This document shows positions 36,004 to 51,008 of a stretch of 64,000 bases of DNA, piece by piece. The DNA lies in NCBI RefSeq assembly GCF_015100395.1, contig NZ_AP022847.1, positions 746,501 to 810,500 on the forward strand, read 5' to 3'. The notes under the pieces were generated by a model. The model was given only the letters and a program-made list of their open reading frames with translations. It made no database searches and was not told the DNA's origin. The stretch is from Nitrosophilus alvini. Lineage in GTDB: Bacteria; Campylobacterota; Campylobacteria; Campylobacterales; Nitratiruptoraceae. The translations under genes were made by a program, and so were the position numbers. How positions within the stretch are numbered: position 1 is the stretch's first letter; each line of letters opens with the position of its first letter.

Positions 36004-36561
36004 ATGTGCAGATATAAGCGTCTGTTGATTCAGACATTTGGGTTGGAAATATGGCCGTTAAAAAAACCGCTTCAGATTGCGCTACAGGATATATTGAGGA
36101 TCAATGTGGATTTTTTAAGTGACATGCCAGTTCCGGCATCAGCATATAACCATAAAAGAAGCCAGTTTCTTGCTGAGAAATTTCTCGAGATTCTGGTACT
36201 GAAAAAAACTTTTGATAGTGATATGGTTTTGGGTATCGTTGATGTAGATTTGTATGAACCGGGTCTCAATTTTGTATTTGGATTAGCTTCATATGAGATA
36301 GGAGTAGGGATCATATCTTTGAAACGTCTTTCAAATACTTTTTATGGTCTAGAGAATAATGAAGAACTCTATTTTAAAAGAGTTCTTACTGAAGCTGTAC
36401 ATGAAATCGGCCATATCCTTGGACTTCCCCACTGCCCGGATGTAAAATGTGTTATGCATTTTTCCAACTCTATTGCCGATACAGACAGGAAAAGCTATCA
36501 TTTTTGCAAAAACTGCCAGGAAAAAGCTAGTAAAGTTTTGTGTATGGATGATTTTATTTAG
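36004..36561 (+). CDS. amzA: Archaemetzincin-type zinc metalloprotease
   Basis: A 185-residue protein with the extended metzincin zinc site HEIGHILGLPHC (from H133), followed by the CVMHFSNS methionine turn and a second cysteine set (CPDVKC, CKNC) that binds a structural zinc in archaemetzincins. Length fits the family. There is no signal peptide, so it acts in the cytoplasm. Bacterial members are less common than archaeal ones, so lateral origin is possible. Confidence 0.88.
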   Translation: MCRYKRLLIQTFGLEIWPLKKPLQIALQDILRINVDFLSDMPVPASAYNHKRSQFLAEKFLEILVLKKTFDSDMVLGIVDVDLYEPGLNFVFGLASYEIGVGIISLKRLSNTFYGLENNEELYFKRVLTEAVHEIGHILGLPHCPDVKCVMHFSNSIADTDRKSYHFCKNCQEKASKVLCMDDFI

Positions 36562-36680
36562 AATGTTTTTATTCTATTTTAGTTTCAAACCATATTCAAA
36601 CTATAGGGATATACTAAAGCTTATGGAATATTGTTTTAAATTCTAAAATGAATTATTGCTATTTTCGAAAAGCCCATTTA

Positions 36681-38357
36681 AATGTATTACATCATATGTA
36701 TCGGTTGAATTACATATCGCTCTCAACCGCAATATTGCAAACCGTACATTTCAATACATCATATGTATCGGTTGAATTGACCGTCGTTTTCATATTGCAT
36801 TGAAAGAAATTCCATTTCAATACATCATATGTATCGGTTGAATGCTGGAGGAGTCAAAACCAGCTGGAAGCAGTTTCAATTTCAATACATCATATGTATC
36901 GGTTGAATTTTTATGTCCGCTTCGCATTTTGCTATCTCTTTATCATTTCAATACATCATATGTATCGGTTGAATGCCTTTCGCGCTTTGAGTGCCTCTTT
37001 TGTCCTTTGATTTCAATACATCATATGTATCGGTTGAATTTTTATATCGTCATGTGAAAGGTATTTGAATTTGAATTTCAATACATCATATGTATCGGTT
37101 GAATCATAATGTTCCTTTATAAACGCATTCTATATATTTCATTTCAATACATCATATGTATCGGTTGAATAATAATAGGCTTAATACACGACAAAGGTTT
37201 TAAGTAATTTCAATACATCATATGTATCGGTTGAATTTAAAAGAGAGGATAGAGAATATATTATGCTTGAATAATTTCAATACATCATATGTATCGGTTG
37301 AATATGCAATATAAACTCGAACTGGTTGTAAACGCTTTTGAATTTCAATACATCATATGTATCGGTTGAATTTGAAAAACTAAATCGTTTCGAATTTCTA
37401 AAGATCGAATTTCAATACATCATATGTATCGGTTGAATTCATATTGCAAAGGCACAAATTTAAACTTTCCGTCATTTCAATACATCATATGTATCGGTTG
37501 AATACATAAAAGTATAGCAGAAAAAGTAGAGGAGGCAATAATTTCAATACATCATATGTATCGGTTGAATAACAGTATCGGCAAATTTTTTATCGTCAAA
37601 TATCAATTTCAATACATCATATGTATCGGTTGAATGAAATAGTCGGAAATAGCACGTGCGACTGATGTCAATTTCAATACATCATATGTATCGGTTGAAT
37701 TTGAGGATATAGTTACAAGAAAAACAGGAGAAATTATATTTCAATACATCATATGTATCGGTTGAATTAGAGGACTCTTTAAATTCGGAGATGTTTCAAT
37801 ATTATTTCAATACATCATATGTATCGGTTGAATAGCCAGACCTTGCAGGGTACGAGGTACACGCAAGCATTTCAATACATCATATGTATCGGTTGAATTA
37901 GTCAAACTTTTCGCTTATTAGAGCCGCTATTTCCATTTCAATACATCATATGTATCGGTTGAATACTTTTTTATTTCAAACAACCTCTCGACTACGGCTA
38001 TTTCAATACATCATATGTATCGGTTGAATCAGATGTTAATCGACATAAATGGAGCTGGGATTTAATTTCAATACATCATATGTATCGGTTGAATAGGCAT
38101 AGGAACGCTTGAAAAAGCACTATTGGAGTAATTTCAATACATCATATGTATCGGTTGAATGCAAAGCCCAGCCTGTATTACTAATAAATTTTACTCATTT
38201 CAATACATCATATGTATCGGTTGAATTGGAGGAAGTATCTATCGAAAACGGACAGATTGTTTAATTTCAATACATCATATGTATCGGTTGAATCCGAGCG
38301 TTTTAAGCTGTCCGGTCATCATGTCAAATTTCAATACATCATATGTATCGGTTGAAT
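36681..38357 (-). CRISPR. Type I-B CRISPR array, 25 perfect repeats plus one degenerate
   Basis: Twenty-five identical 30-bp repeats start at 36748 and end at 38357, preceded at 36681-36710 by a degenerate copy with 4 mismatches. The plus-strand repeat begins ATTTCAATACATC and ends CGGTTGAAT. There are 25 spacers of 34-38 bp. On the minus strand the repeat ends in ATTGAAAT, the type I-B 5'-handle sequence. The degenerate copy, whose mismatches fall in this handle, is at the far end from cas. Both indicate transcription on the minus strand, with the leader next to cas2. Confidence 0.97.
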
Positions 38358-38532
38358 AAAGATATTATGGGATGATCGGTATATAAAAATTTATTGAAAA
38401 ACCAATTTTTAGGGAATATACATTTATTTTTCCAATCTTTTTCATCTTTTTTAACAATAAAATGTCAAAGAGCGTGTAAATACCATTTTATCATTACTTT
38501 GAACTATTTGCAATAAAAAGAGGATGGAAAAA
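38358..38532 (-). promoter_or_regulatory. Putative CRISPR leader
   Basis: A 175-bp AT-rich region between the last perfect repeat and cas2. On the minus strand it contains AT-rich -10-like stretches such as TTTATATACC close to the array. New spacers would be added at this side. No gene is visible. Confidence 0.6.
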
Positions 38533-39833
<1,301 letters not shown>

Positions 39834-39842
39834 GGATTGTCC

Positions 39843-40328
39843 TTAGATAAAACAGTATTCGAAAAAAGCGCAATTTTTACATTTTTTATCAAATTTTGGA
39901 TCCGGTGGATACTCTTTTGTAATTAGATTTTCAATCTTATCCATAATATCAGTCAACATTCTTTCTTTTTCTTCATTTAATTTGATAATGAAATTTTTTT
40001 TGTTTTGCTTTCTTTTTTCAAATATTTCCAAACGTCCCTTTTTGTCCAAACCTTTCTGTTTCAGAATATACAGATATAAAAGTAACTGCCATTTTGCAGC
40101 TTCGAGATCACTGTCGCTTTTTTTCACCTCTACTACAAAATCTTTTGTGATTTTGTCAAGCTTTATATTCTCGAAGCTGACCTCATTCACTTTGTCTTCT
40201 CTGATCTCGTGTAATACTTTGCCTATCCTTACCTCTTCGCTGTTATCTTCAAGATTTATACGGTTTGCATGAAGCCAGAGCTGAGTTTTGCAATGAAAAT
40301 AGTAGTTTATAAAAGTGCCGGTTACCAT
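39843..40328 (-). CDS. cas4: CRISPR adaptation nuclease Cas4
   Basis: A 161-residue RecB-like nuclease that trims prespacers and selects the PAM. It has the N-terminal cysteine (YYFHCKTQLWL), nuclease residues around GKVLHE and DFVVEVKKSD, and the C-terminal [4Fe-4S] cysteines CKNCAFFEYC. It begins a cas4-cas1-cas2 group set apart from cas3 by 226 bases. Confidence 0.93.
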   Translation of the reverse strand: MVTGTFINYYFHCKTQLWLHANRINLEDNSEEVRIGKVLHEIREDKVNEVSFENIKLDKITKDFVVEVKKSDSDLEAAKWQLLLYLYILKQKGLDKKGRLEIFEKRKQNKKNFIIKLNEEKERMLTDIMDKIENLITKEYPPDPKFDKKCKNCAFFEYCFI

Positions 40329-40554
40329 TTTTAAGACCTTAATGTTTCTATAACGGAATTTAAGTATTTATGTTTGATGTTAATAAAATTAAGGTTATAC
40401 ATTATGCAAATAGCATCTATAAGACTATCTTTTAGTTACACATATTTACTTTTCTATATAAAAAGAACTTTTGTAGAAATATCCTAATCAATCTATTACG
40501 CTTTTTTTTCACAGTTTATATTTCAGTTATAAAGCAAAAATGAGAAAGTTTTAA
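40329..40554 (-). promoter_or_regulatory. cas3-cas4 intergenic region, possible internal promoter
   Basis: A 226-bp AT-rich gap in an otherwise tight cas operon. It holds an 8-bp inverted repeat (ACCTTAAT at 40336-40343, ATTAAGGT at 40388-40395) close to the cas4 start. This may be a promoter or operator for the adaptation genes. No gene is visible. Confidence 0.35.
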
Positions 40555-42880
40555 TCATAATATTTCAAATTCACAGTTCAGTTTTTCCAAAAATTTTTTT
40601 CTGTTAAATTTTAGATTTTCGTCTATGAAATCTTCATATTCATTTATAAGATATATTCCGCAGCACATATCACTATAAATATCTATTTTTTTTATAAATT
40701 GAAGATTGAATGTAAAAAACTGCATCAAATAGTTGAGTTTTGATCTTTCAATCTCTTTTTTTGCAAAGTTTTCTATATCGTTTAGTCTTTTAAATTCTTC
40801 CCAGATCAGTTTACCATCAAGATGATTTTGCAAAATAAATCTTTCGTCAACTTTTTCAAATATCTTTTTATATATCCCATCAAGAGGTATTTTGTATGGA
40901 AAAAATATTGTTAAGTGTTGAGTTTTTATTAGTTTCATCTCTTTTTCTATCTTGTCAAATTCTAGTTCTCTTACACTTTTTAAAAAACTCTCTATTTTTG
41001 ATGTAAAGCCTATGTAGCTTTCTTCTTTTTTCTTAATGAGATTTAAAACCATCTCATAAAATCTGTCGAAATCCTTTTCTAAAAATATATTTCTAATGTT
41101 TTTATTTTTTAAACTGAATGCAAGCCTGTTGTCACCTCTGTATACAGAGGCTGCGTCATCCATATCGAAAAAATAGACTTTTCCTTTTTTTAGTGCATTT
41201 CTGTTTATTCGTCCTAAAAATTGTTCGTCGCTATCTAAAACAGATATGTCTTTGAGTCCCAAATCCATATCTATATCTACACCAGCTTCTATTACCTGAG
41301 TTGCAACTACAATTATTTTTTTGGCTTTTTTTGTTCTGTTTATGACATATTCTCTTATTAGTTTATTGTCATCTCCACTAAGTTCATATATTTCGTAACC
41401 TTTCATATCTTTGATGAACTCATAGAACTTTCTTGCAGTATCTTTTTTGATAAATTCTATAAGTACTTTATCATTACCAAGTATAATCTTTTTTAAATCA
41501 CCAAACTTCACATCCTTCTGGAGAAGTGAAAAGTCTATATCAACCCTGTCTTTGAAAAGTGAGTGTGTAAAATACTTTTTGCTGTCAAGAAGTTCTACAA
41601 AAATATCTTTATTTTCCAAAAAGGAATCTATCTTTGGTAAAGTTGCAGACATTATAATGATTTTGATATTTAGCAGTTTTGCATATTTTTCGAAAAACTC
41701 GGCCATATACCACCAAAGGTTATTGTTATAACTTTGTATTTCATCTATTATTATTATGCTGTTTGCAAGCTGCCAAAGGGGAAAGTTTGCTTCTTTTCCA
41801 GTTCCAAAAAGGATATCAAAGAAGTTCACATGAGTTGTTAAAATAAGTGGATAATGATAAAAGAGCCTGTTTAGATAAACCTTTTCATACTGTAAAGTGT
41901 CTTTTTCTTCATCTTCGATAATTGGTGTTATAGAGTTTATTACCATAAAATTGAGACTTCGGAAAATCTCTTTTATCTTGCTTCTGGTCTGTTCTACCAG
42001 TGTATTAAATGGGAAGATATAAAATATTTTATTGACATTTTCAAAACTTAGTGCCAGATTCAATGAAATCAGAGTTTTCCCTGCACCTGTAGGAGCTTTT
42101 AGATAAAAGATATTTTTATCGAGATTTTTTAGCAGAGTCTTTTCTGCTTCCAAAAACATTTCGCTTCGAAGTTTATCTATTGGCTTTTGATAGTTTTTTG
42201 CTCTTACGTTTCTAACTATCTTAAAGTTTTCAAACTCTTTTTTAAGCTCTATAATATTCACTTTGCCAAAATCATCTGTTACAATTTCGCTCATATATTG
42301 TAAAGTGGCATAGTAATCACTACTGATTAATAATGAAAATATAAACTTTGTAACTATATATATGCTGATATCGAACTGATCTGGTTCAAGATTAAAACTC
42401 TCGAAGTCTTTTATTTCATCTCTCAGTTCGTTTTCAATCTCTTCTATGAAATCTCTAAAATTTGCCAAACTTGAGTGGTGTTTCGAGATAATATAAGATA
42501 GAGACAAAAGTAAAAATAGTTTTTTTTGAAACTCTGATTCATCTTTGATTTTTGGCAGATAAAGTTTGATGAATTCTTTGCTTGAAAGCTTTGAGTGGTT
42601 AGAGTTGGCTCTTTTACTGACTTTGAAAGCTTCATTTTTCATCTTTTTTGCCTGAAAAGCAGGATTTTTCTTGCCCTCATCATGCAAAATTACAGCATTA
42701 TATATAAGCTCTTTTGCAAATTTTTTATCTGTTATCTTAAGCGAATTTATCTGGTTTTCTAAAATATATTCCAAATTTTGATTTTTTAATATTTTTTGTA
42801 AATACTCTTTTGTAAGTTTTTTATGTTCTTCAAGAAGTTCCGGAGGTTTTGACGGGTGAATATGTGCGAAAAACTCTTTT

Positions 42881-46226
<3,346 letters not shown>

Positions 46227-46227
46227 T

Positions 46228-46935
46228 TTACACCTTCCCAAATCCTTTGCAAAATCCTCCGCCAAGAGCGTTTTTTTCTCCCAAACCGCAGGACAGGGCC
46301 ATGAATGCCAACTTTTGGCTTGCTTCGTCACTTTTGGGAACGATATAAAACTTGTTTCCAAAAAATTTCACGCTTTTGTAGAAAATTGTCTGTGGTTTTT
46401 GATTTTTTATCTGAAAATATTCTATAAAGCTATCTTTTGTATCGATTTTGTTTCCATAAAAGCTTTCATATTTCTTTTTAAGGTTGTTGTGTATAGTTTT
46501 TAAAAGATAGTTGATATTACCGTCTTCTTGAAGTGTCCAGAAGTAGACTTTACGATTCTTAGAGAAAGTTGTAAAGACAGGTGTAACAGATATCAAAGAA
46601 GAGATGAATCTTTGACTGTGGATACTTTTTGACACACCAGTTATTTTGAAAATATCATTTTCATAGTCAAAAAGTGCTTTGCCAAGTTCTGAAAAGAGTT
46701 TTTCATCGGGGGTTCTCAGAAAAAAAAGATTGTTCCCTTTTTTGTATATTCCGTCTTTAGAAGTTTTCCACATATTGCTGAAAACATAATGTTTGAAACG
46801 GTTTTCATTGTGAAGTTCTTTAAAAGAGGTGTTGTTTAAAGCAGATGAGACCATTTTCGACAAGGGTTCATAGCTTTTTCTATGCTCGATATCGTATTTT
46901 AAAAACAGGTCTACTTTCAGTTCAAAATATTTCAT
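46228..46935 (-). CDS. cas6: CRISPR RNA endonuclease Cas6
   Basis: A 235-residue RAMP endoribonuclease that cuts repeat RNA to leave the 8-base handle. It ends with the Gly-rich loop GLGEKNALGGGFCKGFGKV, a Cas6 hallmark. A candidate catalytic histidine lies in the N-terminal part (H18 or H41). It is the first gene of the cas operon. Confidence 0.92.
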   Translation of the reverse strand: MKYFELKVDLFLKYDIEHRKSYEPLSKMVSSALNNTSFKELHNENRFKHYVFSNMWKTSKDGIYKKGNNLFFLRTPDEKLFSELGKALFDYENDIFKITGVSKSIHSQRFISSLISVTPVFTTFSKNRKVYFWTLQEDGNINYLLKTIHNNLKKKYESFYGNKIDTKDSFIEYFQIKNQKPQTIFYKSVKFFGNKFYIVPKSDEASQKLAFMALSCGLGEKNALGGGFCKGFGKV

Positions 46936-46949
46936 ATACGATCCTCAAT

Positions 46950-47054
46950 GTACACTTTATGTACTTTTATCTTGACTTTAATAATCATAGAAGCTTTTTA
47001 TCATCTTTTTCGCAAATTTTTTGTTTCCGGTTTCTCGCCTTTTTTCATATTATA
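46950..47054 (-). promoter_or_regulatory. cas operon promoter region with inverted repeat
   Basis: On the minus strand a TATAAT (-10) lies at 47049-47054. Fourteen bases upstream of the cas6 start is a perfect repeat, GTACA-N5-TGTAC (46950-46964), which would fall in the leader of the mRNA or serve as an operator. The -35 is weak, suggesting controlled expression. Confidence 0.4.
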
Positions 47055-47082
47055 CTTGAATAATTTGACACATATATGGAAA

Positions 47083-47904
47083 TTACTCTTTATAAATATC
47101 TATTTTTTCCAAATAATTCTCTATTTCAGTTTTAAGTGAATTTCTTATGTTTTCAGGAGAGAGAATAAAAATATGGGGTATAAATTTTTTTATCTGTGGT
47201 AATATCTCCATAAAGTTTGTTATTTCAGTTTCGATTACTATATCGCCGTTTTCGAAACAGTCGACTACTTTTTGCGTAGGGTGCAGAGGAGAGCGTTTGA
47301 TATGATAGACGATGTCTTTTAGAATCAGCAGTTTGATGTGAAGCTTCTCTTTATTGAAATCCTGCCATACGCTTGATATTTTGTTTATCTTAATTTTTGC
47401 TCTGTTAGTTTCAGCTTTTTTTGCAAAGGAGATACTGGAAACTCTGTATGTTCTTATCTCTTTTTTTTCATGATCGTAGCCTATCAGATACCAAAGTCCT
47501 GTCTCTTTGTAAAATTTTATGGGAGTAACTGTTTTGTGTGAAAACTTTTCGTGTCGGTTTGTATAACCAAAAATAACTGCCATATCTCTTTGTGTAGCGT
47601 TGAAAATCGTTTCCAGGAGAGGATAATATTTTTGCAAATCTTCTTCAAGTCTATTCTTTTCTATAAGTTTGTTTTCTATTTCCAAAATTGTTTCGATATT
47701 TGAGAGATACCATATATCTCCGTTTTTTCTCAGGGGTATTACTGGGTCGATTCTCTCTTTCATATATCTGTATATCGTTCTTTCGCTTACATTGAAAAAT
47801 TTTGCGAGATCTTTTTGAGAGAGTTGTTCGTTGTTGTATAATTTTTTTACTATGTAAAGAAGTCTTGATGCGGTTTTGGAAGTGGCAGGATTTTTTTTAT
47901 ACAT
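47083..47904 (-). CDS. WYL-domain transcriptional regulator beside cas genes
   Basis: A 273-residue protein with an N-terminal helix-turn-helix (LSQKDLAKFFNVSERTIYRYM, residues about 34-55) and a WYL domain (about 125-200; ETGLWYLIGYDHEKKEIRTYRVSSI). A WCX-like C-terminus follows (about 200-273). WYL proteins often control CRISPR or other defence genes and may sense nucleic acids. It lies 147 bases upstream of cas6 in the same direction. A long inverted repeat just before its start suggests autoregulation. Confidence 0.85.
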   Translation of the reverse strand: MYKKNPATSKTASRLLYIVKKLYNNEQLSQKDLAKFFNVSERTIYRYMKERIDPVIPLRKNGDIWYLSNIETILEIENKLIEKNRLEEDLQKYYPLLETIFNATQRDMAVIFGYTNRHEKFSHKTVTPIKFYKETGLWYLIGYDHEKKEIRTYRVSSISFAKKAETNRAKIKINKISSVWQDFNKEKLHIKLLILKDIVYHIKRSPLHPTQKVVDCFENGDIVIETEITNFMEILPQIKKFIPHIFILSPENIRNSLKTEIENYLEKIDIYKE

Positions 47905-47915
47905 AGCAAAAACTT

Positions 47916-47958
47916 CTTTTCAAATTAATATTGTGACAAAAAAATATTATTTGAAAAG
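47916..47958. promoter_or_regulatory. 16-17-bp inverted repeat upstream of the WYL regulator
   Basis: Arms at 47916-47932 and 47943-47958 pair over 16 bp with a single extra T in the left arm (CTTTTCAAAT...AATATT); the spacer is 10 bases. It begins 11 bases before the regulator start and is a natural candidate operator. Confidence 0.55.
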
Positions 47959-48033
47959 CGTTTAGAGGGATATTAAAAAATAAAAATAATTTTAGAAGAT
48001 AAAGAAGGATAAATCTATAAGAAATTTTTAATT

Positions 48034-48110
<77 letters not shown>

Positions 48111-48123
48111 TCATAAAGAAACG

Positions 48124-48198
48124 TGGCTGGGGTGGGAGGATTCGAACCCCCGAATGGCAGGACCAAAACCTGCTGCCTTACCGCTTGGCGACACCCCA
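48124..48198 (-). tRNA. tRNA-Gln (TTG)
   Basis: A 75-base minus-strand cloverleaf beginning TGGGGTGTCGCCAAGCGG, with anticodon TTG in the loop between GCAGG and CCTGC, a TTCGAAT T-loop and encoded CCA. It lies 13 bases upstream of tRNA-fMet and is probably co-transcribed with it. Confidence 0.95.
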
Positions 48199-48354
48199 AT
48201 TTTCGGGAATCTTTCCCTCAAATTCGGCTGAAATTATATTACATTTTTTCAATATTGTCAATACCCCATTGAAAAATTCTACGAATTCTTTATATATGCC
48301 AATGACATTGTTGTTATTAAATGGTATAATTTTTAAAAAAAATACGGAGTTTTA

Positions 48355-49377
48355 ATGCCTGTCAAAAGAGTAATCGAAGCAATTGAAGAGATAAAAAACG
48401 GTAATATGATTGTAATGATAGATGATGAGGACCGTGAAAATGAGGGTGATCTCGTTTATGCGGCGAATTTCAGTACACCTGAGAAAGTAAACTTCATGGC
48501 ATCACATGCAAAAGGCCTTATATGTGTTGCCATTTCCAAAAAAATAGCCGACCGTCTTGAACTTTATCCAATGGTTAACAACAACAACTCACAGCATGAA
48601 ACTGCTTTTACAGTATCGGTTGATGCTAAAGAGGTAACTACCGGAATATCTGCATATGAAAGAGATTTGACAATAAAGTTGCTTGCAAATCCTATAAGCA
48701 CTCCGGATGACTTTGTAAAGCCGGGACATATATTTCCGCTTATAGCAAAAGAGGGCGGGGTTCTTGTAAGAACAGGGCATACGGAAGGTTCAGTCGATAT
48801 ATGTCGTCTTGCAGGTCTTAGAGAAGCAGCGGTTATATGTGAGATAATGAACGAAGATGGGACGATGGCAAGGCGTAACGATTTGGAAAAATTTGCAAAA
48901 AAACATAATCTAAAAACGGTATATATTTCCGATATTGTGGAGTACAGATTAAGAAACGAATCATTGGTGGAAAAGGTTAGTGAAGAGATTGTGGATTTTT
49001 TCGATGTGAAAGCAAAAAGAATCGATTTCAAAGACCATCTGAACAACACTCATACAGCTATACAATTTTACAGTCCACATGAGACCTGCAATGTAAAATT
49101 TCATAATGTTGTACCTGATGCGGAACTTTTGCTAAATCAAAAAAGATACAAATCACTTATTAATTCCATTGAGTTTCTTAAAAAAAACAGCGGAACGTTG
49201 GTATTTATAAACAATCCGGGTATGTCAAAGGATCAGACAAAAGAGTTTGGCGTAGGTGCTCAGATACTGAAAAATCTCGGTGTTAAAAATATAAAACTTC
49301 TGACGTCACACAAAGGAAAAGAGTTTATAGGTCTTAGCGGTTTTGGGCTAAATATCGTAGAAGAGATTGAAATTTAA
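48355..49377 (+). CDS. ribBA: 3,4-dihydroxy-2-butanone-4-phosphate synthase with degenerate RibA-like domain
   Basis: A 340-residue protein. Residues about 1-200 are a complete RibB domain (DDEDRENEGDLVYAA, RTGHTEGSVDICRLAGL) making the riboflavin precursor. The C-terminal part resembles GTP cyclohydrolase II only at its end (FGVGAQILKNLGVKNIKLLT, LSGFGLNIVEEIEI). It lacks the zinc-binding cysteine motif, so it is unlikely to be active as RibA. Such hybrids are known in Campylobacterota. Confidence 0.9.
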   Translation: MPVKRVIEAIEEIKNGNMIVMIDDEDRENEGDLVYAANFSTPEKVNFMASHAKGLICVAISKKIADRLELYPMVNNNNSQHETAFTVSVDAKEVTTGISAYERDLTIKLLANPISTPDDFVKPGHIFPLIAKEGGVLVRTGHTEGSVDICRLAGLREAAVICEIMNEDGTMARRNDLEKFAKKHNLKTVYISDIVEYRLRNESLVEKVSEEIVDFFDVKAKRIDFKDHLNNTHTAIQFYSPHETCNVKFHNVVPDAELLLNQKRYKSLINSIEFLKKNSGTLVFINNPGMSKDQTKEFGVGAQILKNLGVKNIKLLTSHKGKEFIGLSGFGLNIVEEIEI

Positions 49378-49432
49378 AAATTTTTTTGATAATTTTGCTA
49401 TAATCGTTGCAAAGTAATGGAAGGGAAAATAG

Positions 49433-49738
49433 ATGCGAAAGAGAGCAGTAGCAGTTATACTTTTGTTTGCAATGTTTTTAAACATCTCTCACGCACTTGT
49501 TTTTACTGCTGCTGATCACTGTGAACACATAAGTGTAGAACAGTATATCGCCGAGATTGAACAGAGTGAAGGGTGTGGTGATGTGTGCGATTTTCACCAC
49601 ATGTTTCACTTCAATGCAATTCCTGCAACTTCTCATAATGTACTTCTGACTATAACTCATTGTAAAAAAGTTCCTTATAATCCTACCGAATATAAATCTC
49701 CTTATTTAAAACAGGTCTGCGAACCTCCAAAAGCATAA
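49433..49738 (+). CDS. Small exported His/Cys-rich protein upstream of metal efflux genes
   Basis: A 101-residue protein with a signal peptide (VAVILLFAMFLNISHA). The mature part contains several Cys and His (DHCEHISVEQ, GCGDVCDFHHMFHF, THCKK). I do not recognise the family. Its place before a CzcCBA-type operon and its residue content suggest periplasmic metal binding or sensing. Confidence 0.65.
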   Translation: MRKRAVAVILLFAMFLNISHALVFTAADHCEHISVEQYIAEIEQSEGCGDVCDFHHMFHFNAIPATSHNVLLTITHCKKVPYNPTEYKSPYLKQVCEPPKA

Positions 49739-49811
49739 CCTCTTATCACTTTCCTATTTTTATTTCTTCATCATAATCATAAAAAGTATTTTATTGCCTA
49801 AAGGGGTGTGC

Positions 49812-51008
49812 ATGAAATTAATATTGTTATGTTTGTTGTCAATCGCTTTTTTATGGGGAGCGCAAAAACCCTTAGAAGAGGCGAAAGACTTTGAAACTTT
49901 AAAAAATATTGCTTTGAAAAGTTCGTTTCATATCAAAAGTTTGGAACTTTATAAATCGGTTGCCAAAAAGAAAAGCGAAATACTTCTGCGTTACAAAAAT
50001 CCTACTTTTGAGATGGAGGCGAGCCGTTTTGAATCGGAGACTCTAAAAGCCGAGAACGGTTGGAGGGCTGCGATATCTCAGCCTGTCAGAATGTTTGGCC
50101 TGAAAGAGGATTTGAAAGCTTTGGCAAGATCAGAGAGATCATTAGCCGATGCAGGATACAAAAGAAGCAAAGCAAATTTTATTTTCTCTTTGGAAAAGGC
50201 ATATACAGAGTATGTATATAAGCATCATATGGTCTCTTTGCTCAAACAAGAACTCGAAATTACCAAAAGGCTTGAACAGATAGCAAAACAGAGATTTGAG
50301 AATGGTACTGGAACAAAAGCGAAATTTCTACAGGCATCTCTTGAAGTTGCCAATGTGAAAAATACTATTATCTCCCGGGAAAATGAATTGTCATTGGCGT
50401 ATTACAAACTTTTCTCACTTTCGGGTATTGAAGAAAAATTTACCCTTAAAACAGAGTTTATTTATAAATTTGATGATATACCGGAGTCGAAAACAGTGAA
50501 CAGTCCCGATATAGAGATCCTGCGAAAAAAACGGGATCAATACATAAAAGAAGCAAAACTTCAAAGCCGTCTGATAAAGGAGATAGACCTGTTTGCCGAA
50601 TACGAAAACGAACCGGATCAGTCAATAATGAGAGCCGGCGTTGCAATCGAACTGCCTCTGTTCAATAGAAATAAAGAGGAGGCTCAATTGGCGCGTATAA
50701 AGGCTTTACAGGCTTCATTTGAGGAAAATTATTTAGAGACAGGACAAAGTAAACGGATAGAGTCTCTATATGCCTCTTTGAGAAATCTGAAAAAAATGTA
50801 TGAGATGCAAAAAGAGCTTTTGAAACAAGAAACTGAACTTTTAAAACTTTTTGAAGAGGGTTACCGTATCTCGAAAGGTTCGCTTCTGGATCTTTTGGAT
50901 GCGAAAAACCGTCTTCTTGATACAAAACGAAAGCTTTTGACGCTTCAAAAGCAGGCCAACAGCCATATTATAGAATTAAACTATCTGCAAGGACGCTATT
51001 ATGAATAA
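49812..51008 (+). CDS. Outer-membrane efflux channel, TolC/CzcC family
   Basis: A 398-residue exported protein with a signal peptide (LILLCLLSIAFLWGA) and two long alpha-helical coiled-coil repeats typical of TolC-like channels. It forms the outer-membrane part of the RND system that follows. The start at 49812 follows AAGGGG. Its stop overlaps the start of the adaptor gene by 8 bases. Confidence 0.88.
   Translation: MKLILLCLLSIAFLWGAQKPLEEAKDFETLKNIALKSSFHIKSLELYKSVAKKKSEILLRYKNPTFEMEASRFESETLKAENGWRAAISQPVRMFGLKEDLKALARSERSLADAGYKRSKANFIFSLEKAYTEYVYKHHMVSLLKQELEITKRLEQIAKQRFENGTGTKAKFLQASLEVANVKNTIISRENELSLAYYKLFSLSGIEEKFTLKTEFIYKFDDIPESKTVNSPDIEILRKKRDQYIKEAKLQSRLIKEIDLFAEYENEPDQSIMRAGVAIELPLFNRNKEEAQLARIKALQASFEENYLETGQSKRIESLYASLRNLKKMYEMQKELLKQETELLKLFEEGYRISKGSLLDLLDAKNRLLDTKRKLLTLQKQANSHIIELNYLQGRYYE

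Noticed and set aside
36842-37057. Open frame across CRISPR repeats
   Set aside because: It is created by the repeats being read in one frame; it lies wholly within the array.
46227-46361. Longer N-terminus for Cas8b
   Set aside because: It would overlap cas6 by 134 bases; an ATG one base after the cas6 stop has a good ribosome-binding site.
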